A model generated the notes under the pieces. The model was not told where the DNA came from, ran no database searches, and was given only the letters and a program-made list of their open reading frames with translations. Below are positions 16,315-23,669 of a stretch of DNA of 52,329 bases, piece after piece. The position numbers and the translations under genes are program-made. Each line of letters starts with the position of its first letter. The stretch's first letter is position 1. Source of the stretch: an uncultured Akkermansia sp. (lineage in GTDB: Bacteria > Verrucomicrobiota > Verrucomicrobiia > Verrucomicrobiales > Akkermansiaceae); contig CALXRG010000017.1 in the NCBI GenBank assembly GCA_944390825.1, forward strand, positions 1 to 52,329. Reading direction: 5' to 3'.

Positions 16315-16373
16315 GCATCATCCGCAAGGCGGGCGAAAGCTACACCTTTACGCCGACAGCTCCATCCAAGTGA
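15969..16373 (+). CDS. tnpB: IS66 accessory protein TnpB (Orf2), solitary, with altered C-terminus
   Basis: 134 residues. The core matches the small IS66 Orf2 protein needed for transposition but without a catalytic triad: PIDMRYGMFRLQGVI (cf. PTDMRKSFDGLAALV), then AFYFFINKGHSLLKAVWFDG and TGLCLFCKRLEKGTFTWP, the family hallmark. The usual length is about 115-120. Here the reading frame passes through the palindrome at 16258-16316 and ends beyond it, so the last 50 residues or so (ARKHSTSSPLHQGGELVE...) are probably not original protein. No transposase gene follows. Likely non-functional, or maintained by chance. Confidence 0.75.
   Translation: MFTLPQNTIAYLLKEPIDMRYGMFRLQGVIAQLMQQPMPRGAFYFFINKGHSLLKAVWFDGTGLCLFCKRLEKGTFTWPQPASISEEKWMQITPSARKHSTSSPLHQGGELVECLRIIRKAGESYTFTPTAPSK
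16257..16315. repeat. 59-base palindrome built from IS66-like ends
   Basis: CGTAAGCACTCAACGAGCTC (20 bases, 16257-16276) is exactly inverted at 16296-16315. The centre contains CCTCC/GGAGG around ATCA. It would form a very stable cruciform or hairpin and resembles a minimal MITE carrying two IS66-type termini. It lies inside the open frame of tnpB. Confidence 0.85.
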
Positions 16374-16410
16374 TGGAGAGTACTCAGGCCGAGTGAAGGA
16401 TAGCACCCGA

Positions 16411-16440
16411 GCAGGGGAGGGGCAGACGCTTCTCCCCTGC
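16411..16440 (-). terminator. Possible terminator after the ParC-like gene
   Basis: GCAGGGGAG and CTCCCCTGC pair around a 12-base loop just past the minus-strand stop at 16476. No T run, so weak. Confidence 0.4.
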
Positions 16441-16475
16441 AGTGCGGTGTGCCGGAGCTCCAGGACAGCGGCGCA

Positions 16476-18722
16476 TCAGAGTCCCAGATCAAGCTGTTGC
16501 TCAGTGACGGGCGGGGCGGGCGTCGGTTGGGGGTGTGCGTCCGGGGGGGCCTGCAACGCCGGGGTGGACCCGGACGGGTTGCTGCTGCCGGGTGCAGACA
16601 GCGTCCCTTGGGTTGCCGGGATGTTGCCTTCGCTGCCGGGGCCCGGGCCGGCTTGCTGAGAAGCCGAACCTGCCGCTTGTCCTGTTGCTTGTCCTGCTGC
16701 TTCCGGGGTGATGGAGGCAGATGGCTGCTCCTCCTCATCAGCGGTATTTGCCACGGGCATGATACGGGCGATGCGCTCGACCTGGTTTTTCGTCACGATG
16801 TTGCCCAGCACCGCGCGACCCTTGATGCGCAGGCGAGAAAAATCGAACGGGATGGGACGGCGCAGGCGCCTGAGCTGGTTTTTCAGGTAGACGTTCACCG
16901 AGATGGCAGCACTTTCCTCATCGGTGCGGTGCACAGAGAAGAAGAAAATGCGGGAACCTTTTGTGCCCTGTGTGAGCTGGTATTCTTTGTCGCGTGTAAA
17001 CCCGCCCAGCCGGAATCGTTTCGCATACGTGATGCCATCCTTGCCGTCGCGATAAATCAGGTTGAACACCCAGTCATCACCCGGGCGCAGTACCCGTATA
17101 TCCAGCAGTTTTTTGCCGGCATAGAACTTGTCCTGGATGCGGCGAACCATCAGGATGCCCAGGTTGTCCACCGTAAGCACATCGCTGAGAGTGGAGCATT
17201 TATCAATGCTTTCTCCCTTGCGGACGGCGTACCCCGCGAAGCCCTCATCATCCAGGTAAAGTGTTTCATTCTCCACGGCGGCCTCAGCGCGTGACACCGC
17301 CTCGAACTCCGTCAGCTCGGTGCGGCGCGGCCAGGCTGCGCCGTATTTTTTGCGCAGCGACTCGAACCAGCGGATCGTGTAGCGGGTGAGCTGTGCCAGA
17401 TTGCGGCGGCAGGCGTCAATATCCCTGTCCAGCGCGGCAATGTGCTCCTCCGCTTCGTGGATTTCGTACTTCGCTATCTTCCGGATGCGGATTTCCGTCA
17501 GGCGGATGATGTCGTCGCGCGTGACGGGGCGGATAAAATCCACCACAAAAGGGGCCAGCCGCTCCGCAATCTCAGCGAGCGATTGTTCCCAGCTCTCGCT
17601 TTCCTCGAGTACTTTGTAGATGCGCTGCTCGATGAAAATCTTCTCCAGACTCGCCTGAATCCAGGACTCCTGCAAATCCGCCAGCTGGTATTCAAGCTCC
17701 GCACGCAGCGTTTCCCGGGTGTGATCCACGTTGTGCCTCAGAATCTCACTCACTCCCATGAACACAGGCTTGCGATCCATGATCACGACCGCCTTGGGGG
17801 AAATACTCACCTGACACTCCGTAAACGCATACAGGGCATTCGCCGTTTTTTCCACGTCGGCCCCCGCCGGAAGGTACACCAGAATATCCGCCGTCGCCGC
17901 CGTATTATCCTCAATTTTGGCAATCTTGAGCTTGCCCTTTTCCATCGCTGATTCAATGCTTTGGATGACTGACTCCGTCGTTGTCCCGTACGGAATCTCC
18001 GTGATGCGGATCAGCTTTTTGTTGGATGTATCGAGCCGGGCCCGGCAGCGCAGACGGCTGTTGCCCGTGCCGTCATTGTAACCACTGACATCAAGCAACC
18101 CTCCCGTCGGGAAATCCGGGAACAGCGCAAACGGCTCATCGCGCAGGTAATGAATCGCCGCATCGATCAGTTCGTTAAAATTGTGCGGCAAAATCAGGCA
18201 ATTCATCCCCACCGCGATTCCCAGTGCCCCCTGCGCCAGCAGCAGTGGGAACTTCACCGGCAGAGAAACAGGCTCCTTGTTGCGGCCGTCGTAGCTGAGC
18301 TTCCACTCCGTCACTTTCGGGCTGAAGACCACCTCCTTCGCAAACGCTGACAAGCGAGCCTCGATATAACGGGGTGCTGCCGCCGAATCTCCGGTCAGGA
18401 TGTTACCCCAGTTCCCCTGTGTTTCGATCAGCAGCCCTTTTTGTCCCAGTGTCACCAGCGCACTGCCAATCGACGCATCTCCGTGCGGGTGGTACTTCAT
18501 CGTATCGCCCACGATGTTTGCGACCTTGTTGAACCGGCCGTCATCCATGCGCTCCATGGCATGCAGCAGTCGGCGCTGTACCGGTTTCAGACCATCGACG
18601 ACATGCGGTACGGCTCGCTCCAGGATCACATACGAGGCATATTCCAAGTAGTAATCGCCGAACATGCTCTGAATCTGGCTTGGGCTTTCCTGCAAGGAAG
18701 GGGGTAATGACTGATCGCTCAT
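16476..18722 (-). CDS. Type IIA topoisomerase subunit A, ParC/GyrA-like
   Basis: 748 residues. The N-terminal breakage-reunion domain is complete: EYASYVILERAVPHVVDGLK (27-46), KPVQRRLLHAM, KYHPHGDASIG (77-87), and the active-site tyrosine in APRYIEARL (Tyr119 after Arg118). The tower and coiled-coil region follows (about 230-450), with a short beta-pinwheel-like C-terminal part to about 650. The last 90 residues are a low-complexity Ala/Gly/Gln/Pro tail. A short, divergent C-terminal domain is more like the Bacteroidetes-type topoisomerase IV A subunit than gyrase, so decatenation is the likely job. The partner ParE/GyrB-like gene is not adjacent, which is unusual for parEC. It starts 11 bases after TATGAT and is divergent from tRNA-Ser(TGA). 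Confidence 0.9.
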   Translation of the reverse strand: MSDQSLPPSLQESPSQIQSMFGDYYLEYASYVILERAVPHVVDGLKPVQRRLLHAMERMDDGRFNKVANIVGDTMKYHPHGDASIGSALVTLGQKGLLIETQGNWGNILTGDSAAAPRYIEARLSAFAKEVVFSPKVTEWKLSYDGRNKEPVSLPVKFPLLLAQGALGIAVGMNCLILPHNFNELIDAAIHYLRDEPFALFPDFPTGGLLDVSGYNDGTGNSRLRCRARLDTSNKKLIRITEIPYGTTTESVIQSIESAMEKGKLKIAKIEDNTAATADILVYLPAGADVEKTANALYAFTECQVSISPKAVVIMDRKPVFMGVSEILRHNVDHTRETLRAELEYQLADLQESWIQASLEKIFIEQRIYKVLEESESWEQSLAEIAERLAPFVVDFIRPVTRDDIIRLTEIRIRKIAKYEIHEAEEHIAALDRDIDACRRNLAQLTRYTIRWFESLRKKYGAAWPRRTELTEFEAVSRAEAAVENETLYLDDEGFAGYAVRKGESIDKCSTLSDVLTVDNLGILMVRRIQDKFYAGKKLLDIRVLRPGDDWVFNLIYRDGKDGITYAKRFRLGGFTRDKEYQLTQGTKGSRIFFFSVHRTDEESAAISVNVYLKNQLRRLRRPIPFDFSRLRIKGRAVLGNIVTKNQVERIARIMPVANTADEEEQPSASITPEAAGQATGQAAGSASQQAGPGPGSEGNIPATQGTLSAPGSSNPSGSTPALQAPPDAHPQPTPAPPVTEQQLDLGL

Positions 18723-18733
18723 CGTTATGGGCT

Positions 18734-18762
18734 ATCATAGCATGAGCCGGACGCGAGTTCAA
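18734..18762 (-). promoter_or_regulatory. Promoter of the ParC-like gene
   Basis: On the minus strand: -35 TTGAAC (18762-18757), 17-base spacer, -10 TATGAT (18739-18734), 11 bases to the ATG. Confidence 0.75.
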
Positions 18763-18837
18763 GCCCCGCGCTGCCGTCTCCGGGCATTCTGGTCTTGCCA
18801 GTTCCGGATATTGTTGAGCCCTACAGACAGAAAAAGC

Positions 18838-18866
18838 TTGCATTCGCGTGCGGTGTAGGCTAGAAT
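18838..18866 (+). promoter_or_regulatory. Promoter of tRNA-Ser(TGA)
   Basis: -35 TTGCAT at 18838-18843, 17-base spacer, -10 TAGAAT at 18861-18866. Confidence 0.75.
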
Positions 18867-18888
18867 CGCCTCGCGCTTGGCGCCTGAT

Positions 18889-18973
18889 GGATGGGTGGCA
18901 GAGCGGTTGAATGCAGCGGTCTTGAAAACCGCCGAAGGGCAACCTTCCGTGGGTTCGAATCCCACCCCATCCG
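18889..18973 (+). tRNA. tRNA-Ser (anticodon TGA)
   Basis: Acceptor GGATGGG/CCCATCC with discriminator G. The anticodon stem GCGGT/ACCGC encloses CTTGAAA (anticodon TGA). The class II variable arm is GAAGG...CCTTC, and the T arm is GTGGGTTCGAATCCCAC. 85 nt; CCA not encoded. Confidence 0.96.
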
Positions 18974-19405
18974 TATAAAAATAATGTTTGAGGGTGTAGG
19001 TTGAGGAGCCTGCACCCTTCATCGTATCGGGGGGGGCTGCGTTTTTGTGTTGGCGGGCGTTGTGTCGCTTTGGGAATAAATGCCGGACGTTTTGCCGGAC
19101 CGGTCAGGCTTGTTTGCAGAATGAGAAAAAGCTTGCATCGCGTGGCAGGTATGCTATTGTCTTCCCGCCGGAGGGGATTGTGAGGGAAGCTCGCCCTGAC
19201 AAGGCTCTTTGGATGGTGCGGGTGTATTCGTGAAGGGATTAAATGACAATAGCAGTATGGTTTCCATGAGTTCCGCAGAAAAGGAAGGGGCGTGCCTTCG
19301 GTGGTGTTGATGATGCTATGGAATTGACTGAAAGGACCGGGGAGACGGTGGAACTTGGGTGAGCCTTGCGTCAGAAGTGTTTTCGTGAAGATCTGTTTAT
19401 TTGGA
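18974..19405. other. Gap upstream of the polysaccharide genes
   Basis: Contains a GGGTGTAGG/CCTGCACCC hairpin just after the tRNA (18992-19018; no T run) and a promoter at 19133-19160. The remaining 240 bases or so would be a long 5' leader for the polysaccharide operon. No gene of its own is seen. Confidence 0.5.
19133..19160 (+). promoter_or_regulatory. Probable promoter of the polysaccharide trio
   Basis: -35 TTGCAT at 19133-19138, 16-base spacer, -10 TATTGT at 19155-19160. The block AAAAAGCTTGCAT followed by CGCGTG closely repeats the tRNA-Ser(TGA) promoter region at 18831. Confidence 0.5.
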
Positions 19406-20572
19406 ATGAAGAGGGGCAAGCAGACTGTAGGGGTGCTGACACATCCGCTCCGGGGTAATTATGGGGGGATGTTGCAGGCTTATGCGTTGTGCCGGACGGT
19501 AGAGAGGTTGGGTTGCAAAGCGTATCTGGTGGGGGTGAAGCCTGACAATGACAGGGACGCAGAGGATGAGGGGGTGGATGGTCTTTGGTCTACCGCTGTG
19601 CGTTTGGTAAAGGATGTCGCGGGGTACGTTCTCATTCGTGCGGGGGTGGCTAAGTCGGGGTTTTCTATTATCCGGCGTATGGTGAGGATGCAGGCGAGGT
19701 GGTTTCAGAGAAGATTTCTGCCGGCGGAGATCGATTTCACAGATAAGAGGATCGGGAGGCTTTCCCGATTTGTTGTCGGGAGCGATCAGGTGTGGCGCGC
19801 GAGCTATATTAGGCCCATGACGGAGTTGGGTGTCTTTTTCCTGGATTTTGCGGATGAACGTCAGCGTAGGGGCAGTATCTCCTACGCGGCTTCTTTCGGT
19901 ACGGGGGTGTGGGAAGGTACGCCGGAGGAAACCCGTTATTGCAAAGGCCTGGTGCGTGAGCTGAAGGCTGTGTCTGTGCGGGAGGATTCTGGTGTCCGCA
20001 TTTGCCGGGATGTGTTTGACGTGGAGGCTGTGGCGATGCCCGACCCTACTTTTTTGGTTCCGACGGGTGATTATGAGCGTATCATTCATGCAGGGAGGAC
20101 GCACTTGAGGCCAGACCCGTATTTTGTGTCTTATATTCTGGATGGGTCGGAGGAGGTCGAGGCTATGCTCGATGACTTGGCGTCAGGCTTGTCCCTGCGC
20201 CGCCAGGGAGTTCGGCCTTGTGTGGGGTCTCCTTTTTACTGGGAGCGTTTCAGTTGCTCTGTGGCTCAGTGGTTGCGTTATATGAGGGACGCTGAGGCTG
20301 TGGTGACGGATTCGTTTCACGGATGCGTGTTTGCCATCATCTATCACAAGCCCTTTGTCTGCCTGGGTAATGAGTCCCGTGGTTCGACGCGGTTTGAATC
20401 GTTGCTGAGGACTTATGGGCTGGAGGATAGGCGGGTGGCCCGGGTGGAGGCGCGAGAGGTGCAGCGCGTGCTGCAGATGCCGATTGATTGGGTCTGCGTG
20501 GATTCGGTGCTCGATGCCGAACGCAGACGCGGATTTGACTTTTTGCGTCAGAACCTTTACGATGAGACCTGA
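19406..20572 (+). CDS. Polysaccharide pyruvyl transferase family protein
   Basis: 388 residues. The family (CsaB/WcaK/PssM-like, PF04230) transfers pyruvate from PEP to sugars of exopolysaccharide or cell-wall polymers. Motifs: HPLRGNYGGMLQAYALCRTV near the N-terminus, VVGSDQVWR, GSISYAASFGT, VSVREDSGVRICRDVF, MPDPTFL, and VVTDSFHGCVFAIIYHKPFV near the C-terminus (the Ser-Phe-His-Gly sugar-nucleotide-binding motif). ATG 19406 fits the family start; an in-frame GTG at 19388 is possible. Its TGA overlaps the ATG of the next gene. The donor ligand cannot be told from sequence, and in clusters like this some members transfer groups other than pyruvate. GC is lower than in housekeeping neighbours. 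Confidence 0.88.
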   Translation: MKRGKQTVGVLTHPLRGNYGGMLQAYALCRTVERLGCKAYLVGVKPDNDRDAEDEGVDGLWSTAVRLVKDVAGYVLIRAGVAKSGFSIIRRMVRMQARWFQRRFLPAEIDFTDKRIGRLSRFVVGSDQVWRASYIRPMTELGVFFLDFADERQRRGSISYAASFGTGVWEGTPEETRYCKGLVRELKAVSVREDSGVRICRDVFDVEAVAMPDPTFLVPTGDYERIIHAGRTHLRPDPYFVSYILDGSEEVEAMLDDLASGLSLRRQGVRPCVGSPFYWERFSCSVAQWLRYMRDAEAVVTDSFHGCVFAIIYHKPFVCLGNESRGSTRFESLLRTYGLEDRRVARVEAREVQRVLQMPIDWVCVDSVLDAERRRGFDFLRQNLYDET

Positions 20573-21825
20573 TGAGCGCGTCAAGACATAGACATAAGAA
20601 GAAACATATCTCTGCCCCTGCAGATTGTACGGGATGCGCTTTGTGTGCGAATGTGTGCGGACACGGGGCAATTTCCATGGAGTGGAGTGCAGAGGGGTTT
20701 CTGCTTCCTGTTGTCGATGTGGAGGCATGTGTGGGTTGTGGCCTTTGTGTGGCGCGCTGTCCTGCGTTACAGCCGTCTTCGGCTGGCGGGGAAGTGGCGT
20801 TTGAATCGGTGGTTGCTTACGGTGCCTGGAATCGGGATCCGGAGATACTGCGGAATAGTTCGAGCGGGGGCCTTTTCTACGCTCTGGCGGAGTGGGTGAT
20901 CCGTGAGGGCGGCTGCGTGTTTGGGGTCGTGTGGCAGGATCGTATGACGGCGGGCTTTGTGAAGGCTGAGACCCTCGAGGAGGTGCGCCCTATGTGTGGG
21001 TCAAAATACATTATGGCTGCGCCCCACTTGGTGTATCGCGATGTGAGGGCTGAGCTGAGGCGGGGAAGAAGGGTGCTGTTCGCCGGGACGTCTTGCCAGG
21101 TGCATGCGCTGCGCCGTTATTTGCAGAGGGATGATGAAAAGCTGCTTACGGTGGATATCATATGCCATGGTGTCCCCAGCCGCCGACTCTGGGAGAAGTA
21201 TGTGCTGGAGATGGAGAGCCGTAAGGGGGCTCCGGTTCGCCATGTTGAGTTCCGAAATAAGGATGAGTCATGGGAGAGGTTCCGTTTGAAAGTCTTCTTC
21301 GGGGACGGAACCCAGGAGTCTTGTGTTCATTGGGATAGTTTGTTTATCAAGTTTTTCAAGTCAGATGTGGCCTTGAACCGGTGCTGTTATGCGTGCCGTT
21401 ACACGAGGCTTCCCCGACAGGGCGATCTGACGGTAGGGGATTTCTGGGAGGCCGGGCAGAGCCATCCCGACTGGCCCCTGAGGGATGGCATAACTGCTCT
21501 GCTGGTCAATTCTGCCGCCGGACAGGCAGCTGTGCGCGCGGTGTCGGGGCAGATGGAGTTCCGGCGGGTCGATTTCCGGGAGATTTATGATGGACAGGAT
21601 ATGCTGCACGATAAGGAACCTCGCCAGCCCTATCCCTACCGTGCGAGGTTGTTTTCGGAGATGGACAGGTGGCAGCTGGAGCAACTTTACAGGCGTTTTG
21701 TGGGTACGACTCTGGTGGGGCCTTTCGTGCTCAGGCATGATGGGTTGATTTGGCGTGTGCTGTGCCGTTTTCGGTGGTTGCTCGGTCTGATTCTGGGCTG
21801 TGCAGGGAGGAGAAAGAACGGATAA
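20572..21825 (+). CDS. Coenzyme F420 hydrogenase/dehydrogenase beta-subunit-like Fe-S protein
   Basis: 417 residues. The N-terminus holds two ferredoxin-type 4Fe-4S motifs: CTGCALCANVC (about 18-28) and CVGCGLCVARCP (about 52-63). An FrhB_N/FrhB_C-like domain follows (RNSSSGGLFYALAEWVI, FAGTSCQVHALRRYL, DIICHGVPSRRLWEKY, YACRYTRLPRQGDLTVGDFW). In methanogens this fold moves electrons to F420. In capsule and O-antigen loci of gut bacteria, homologues sit beside pyruvyl transferases and flippases with an unproven redox role, so F420 use should not be assumed. The start overlaps the previous stop (ATGA-type coupling). Cytosolic; no membrane segment is clear. Confidence 0.87.
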   Translation: MSASRHRHKKKHISAPADCTGCALCANVCGHGAISMEWSAEGFLLPVVDVEACVGCGLCVARCPALQPSSAGGEVAFESVVAYGAWNRDPEILRNSSSGGLFYALAEWVIREGGCVFGVVWQDRMTAGFVKAETLEEVRPMCGSKYIMAAPHLVYRDVRAELRRGRRVLFAGTSCQVHALRRYLQRDDEKLLTVDIICHGVPSRRLWEKYVLEMESRKGAPVRHVEFRNKDESWERFRLKVFFGDGTQESCVHWDSLFIKFFKSDVALNRCCYACRYTRLPRQGDLTVGDFWEAGQSHPDWPLRDGITALLVNSAAGQAAVRAVSGQMEFRRVDFREIYDGQDMLHDKEPRQPYPYRARLFSEMDRWQLEQLYRRFVGTTLVGPFVLRHDGLIWRVLCRFRWLLGLILGCAGRRKNG

Positions 21826-21850
21826 ATGAGATGATGATGGGATTGTGCGT

Positions 21851-23377
21851 ATGGAGGGAAACGAACTGAAGGCGGGCGTTTGCATCAATTATATTTCGAT
21901 TGCGGTACGGCTTTCAACCGCTTTTTTCCTGACTCCGTTCGTGATTGCCAAGCTCGGCGTAGAGGAGTATGGTTTGTTTATGCTGAGCAATAGTGTGATT
22001 GCTTGGCTGACTCTTACGGATTTCGGGTTGGGTGCCACGGTAAACAAGTATATCACGTCTTTCCGGGCAAGAAGGAAAGATGAGGAACAGTCGTATTTCC
22101 TGGGGCAGGCTATTGTGTTGTATTCTGTATTGGGGCTAATCGCATTGGGGGTTGGATTTGCCTGTTATTGTCAGTTGGAGAGCCTGTTCCCCAATTTGCA
22201 GGAGGCCCAATATGAAACGCTTAAGATCATTTTCCTCCTGACACTAAGCAACGTGGTGCTTTCCATTCCCCTGAGGCCGCTGGGGAGTATCCCTTGGGCA
22301 TACATGAAGTTTATAGTGCCCGGCGTTATCAACCTGGGAGGCTCTCTTTTAAACATGACCCTGACGGTTATTCTTCTCCTGATGGGGTACAAAGCGATTG
22401 GGTTGACAGTTCTGGGGGTTGCCATCGGTGTGCTGAGCCTGTTGCTGGGGGCGATATATGTGTTTAAATATTTGGATGTTAAGGTGTTGTTCCGCAGACC
22501 GGATATGGCACTGTACAGGGAGATGTTCCGGTTTTCGTTTTGGGTGTTTTTGGGGCAGATGATGGATTTGTTTTATTGGCAGGCCGGCACCCCGGTTGTG
22601 GCACGTCTGTGTGGCGCAGCTTATGTTCCGTTATTTACGCTGGGGGTCTCATTTGCCAATTATTTTATGATGGCGTCTACGGCTATTGCTAATGTCGTAG
22701 CACCCAAGCTGATGCAGATGGTGTCCGTAGAGACATCTGGCAGTGAGTTGGCGAAGGCATTTATACGCACGGGTCGTATACAGTTAGCGCTGATGGCACT
22801 TATGATGTTGGGCTTTGTTGTGTTCGGTAGCCAATTCCTCAAGCTTTGGGTAGGTGCGTCGATAGGTGAAGGAGTGAGTACGGTATGGCTCGGTGCGGTC
22901 ATTGTGTTGCTTCCGCTGGTATTGCCGTTGACGCAGAGTGTAGGAATTGGAATCCTGCAAGCGATGTGTATTCACAAGGGCCGTTCCATTATCCTCTTTT
23001 TCACCTCTCTGACCTGCGTCGTAATGGGCTACCTTTTAACACTGTGCTGGGGAGCTATCGGAATGTTTATTGGCACAGGTGTGTCGCTGTTCTTCGGCCA
23101 GGGGATTGCGATGAATTTGTACTATCATTACCGGGCGCGGCTTGATATGGTACGTTTTTTCAGGGAGACGTACTGGCCTGCTATCATGCCGGTTGTCACA
23201 TTGTTGGTGATGGGGTTGGCTGTGGTAAGAATTTTTCCTGCTGATTCCTGGAGTTCTTTTGCCGTATTGGCGTCTCTGTATGGTTTGGTATGCGCTTGTA
23301 CTCTTTTCCTGTGTTATTTGAGAGATGATGAGAGGGGGATGATTCTGAAGCCATTACGGCACCTGTTTCGCATCTGA
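21851..23377 (+). CDS. Polysaccharide flippase (Wzx/MATE-like oligosaccharide exporter)
   Basis: 508 residues with about 12-14 hydrophobic helices, from YISIAVRLSTAFFLTPFVI through YGLFMLSNSVIAWLTLTDFG to the final SSFAVLASLYGLVCACTLFL. The GLGATVNKYITSFRAR stretch following the second helix is typical of Wzx/RfbX proteins that flip undecaprenol-linked repeat units across the inner membrane. ATG 21851 is preferred; GTG 21845 is in frame. An AGGGAGGAGAA stretch about 35 bases upstream is too far to serve as an SD. It is the last gene of the trio, 25 bases after the Fe-S gene. Its base composition is noticeably more AT-rich than mutS, metK or the ribosomal genes, which is consistent with acquisition by transfer. 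Confidence 0.88.
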   Translation: MEGNELKAGVCINYISIAVRLSTAFFLTPFVIAKLGVEEYGLFMLSNSVIAWLTLTDFGLGATVNKYITSFRARRKDEEQSYFLGQAIVLYSVLGLIALGVGFACYCQLESLFPNLQEAQYETLKIIFLLTLSNVVLSIPLRPLGSIPWAYMKFIVPGVINLGGSLLNMTLTVILLLMGYKAIGLTVLGVAIGVLSLLLGAIYVFKYLDVKVLFRRPDMALYREMFRFSFWVFLGQMMDLFYWQAGTPVVARLCGAAYVPLFTLGVSFANYFMMASTAIANVVAPKLMQMVSVETSGSELAKAFIRTGRIQLALMALMMLGFVVFGSQFLKLWVGASIGEGVSTVWLGAVIVLLPLVLPLTQSVGIGILQAMCIHKGRSIILFFTSLTCVVMGYLLTLCWGAIGMFIGTGVSLFFGQGIAMNLYYHYRARLDMVRFFRETYWPAIMPVVTLLVMGLAVVRIFPADSWSSFAVLASLYGLVCACTLFLCYLRDDERGMILKPLRHLFRI

Positions 23378-23626
23378 CGTGAACAAAGTACAGTGATTTC
23401 CCTGAGGGCCAGAGTAAAGAGCGGACGACGTGCGGGCCAGGCCTTTTTCTGCTTGGCCTTTTTCTGCCTGCAAAAGAGGCGTGTACCCCGCTTCTTCGAT
23501 TAGTCCACAGGCGAGAGCACCCTTGCTGCTTCCCCGACGCACTGGCAATTGCACGTTTCCTCTCGAATGTGGATCCCCCCTCCCGCGCACACTGCTGGTG
23601 AACCTGCGTCATGAGGCCTTTTGAGC
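23378..23626. other. Intergenic stretch of unknown nature
   Basis: About 250 bases between flippase and recQ. It contains a direct repeat GGCCTTTTTCTGC at 23440-23452 and 23455-23467. On the minus strand it stays open with protein-like composition (GNVQLPVRRGSSKGALACGL), but no start or family is convincing. It may be a fragment of a dispersed repeat or of a lost gene. Confidence 0.4.
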
Positions 23627-23655
23627 TTGATTGAAGAGGGCTTTTTCCTTACATT
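23627..23655 (+). promoter_or_regulatory. Promoter of recQ-like gene
   Basis: -35 TTGATT at 23627-23632, 17-base spacer, -10 TACATT at 23650-23655; 11 bases to GTG 23667 and 14 to ATG 23670. Confidence 0.65.
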
Positions 23656-23669
23656 GAGACGGAGAGGTG

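Noticed and set aside
20572..21825. Evidence for coenzyme F420 metabolism
   Set aside because: FrhB-like proteins occur in many polysaccharide loci of organisms that do not make F420; no F420 synthesis gene is seen.
18889..23640. Polysaccharide genes as an integrated element at the tRNA-Ser(TGA) 3' end
   Set aside because: No integrase and no second copy of the tRNA 3' end was found downstream.
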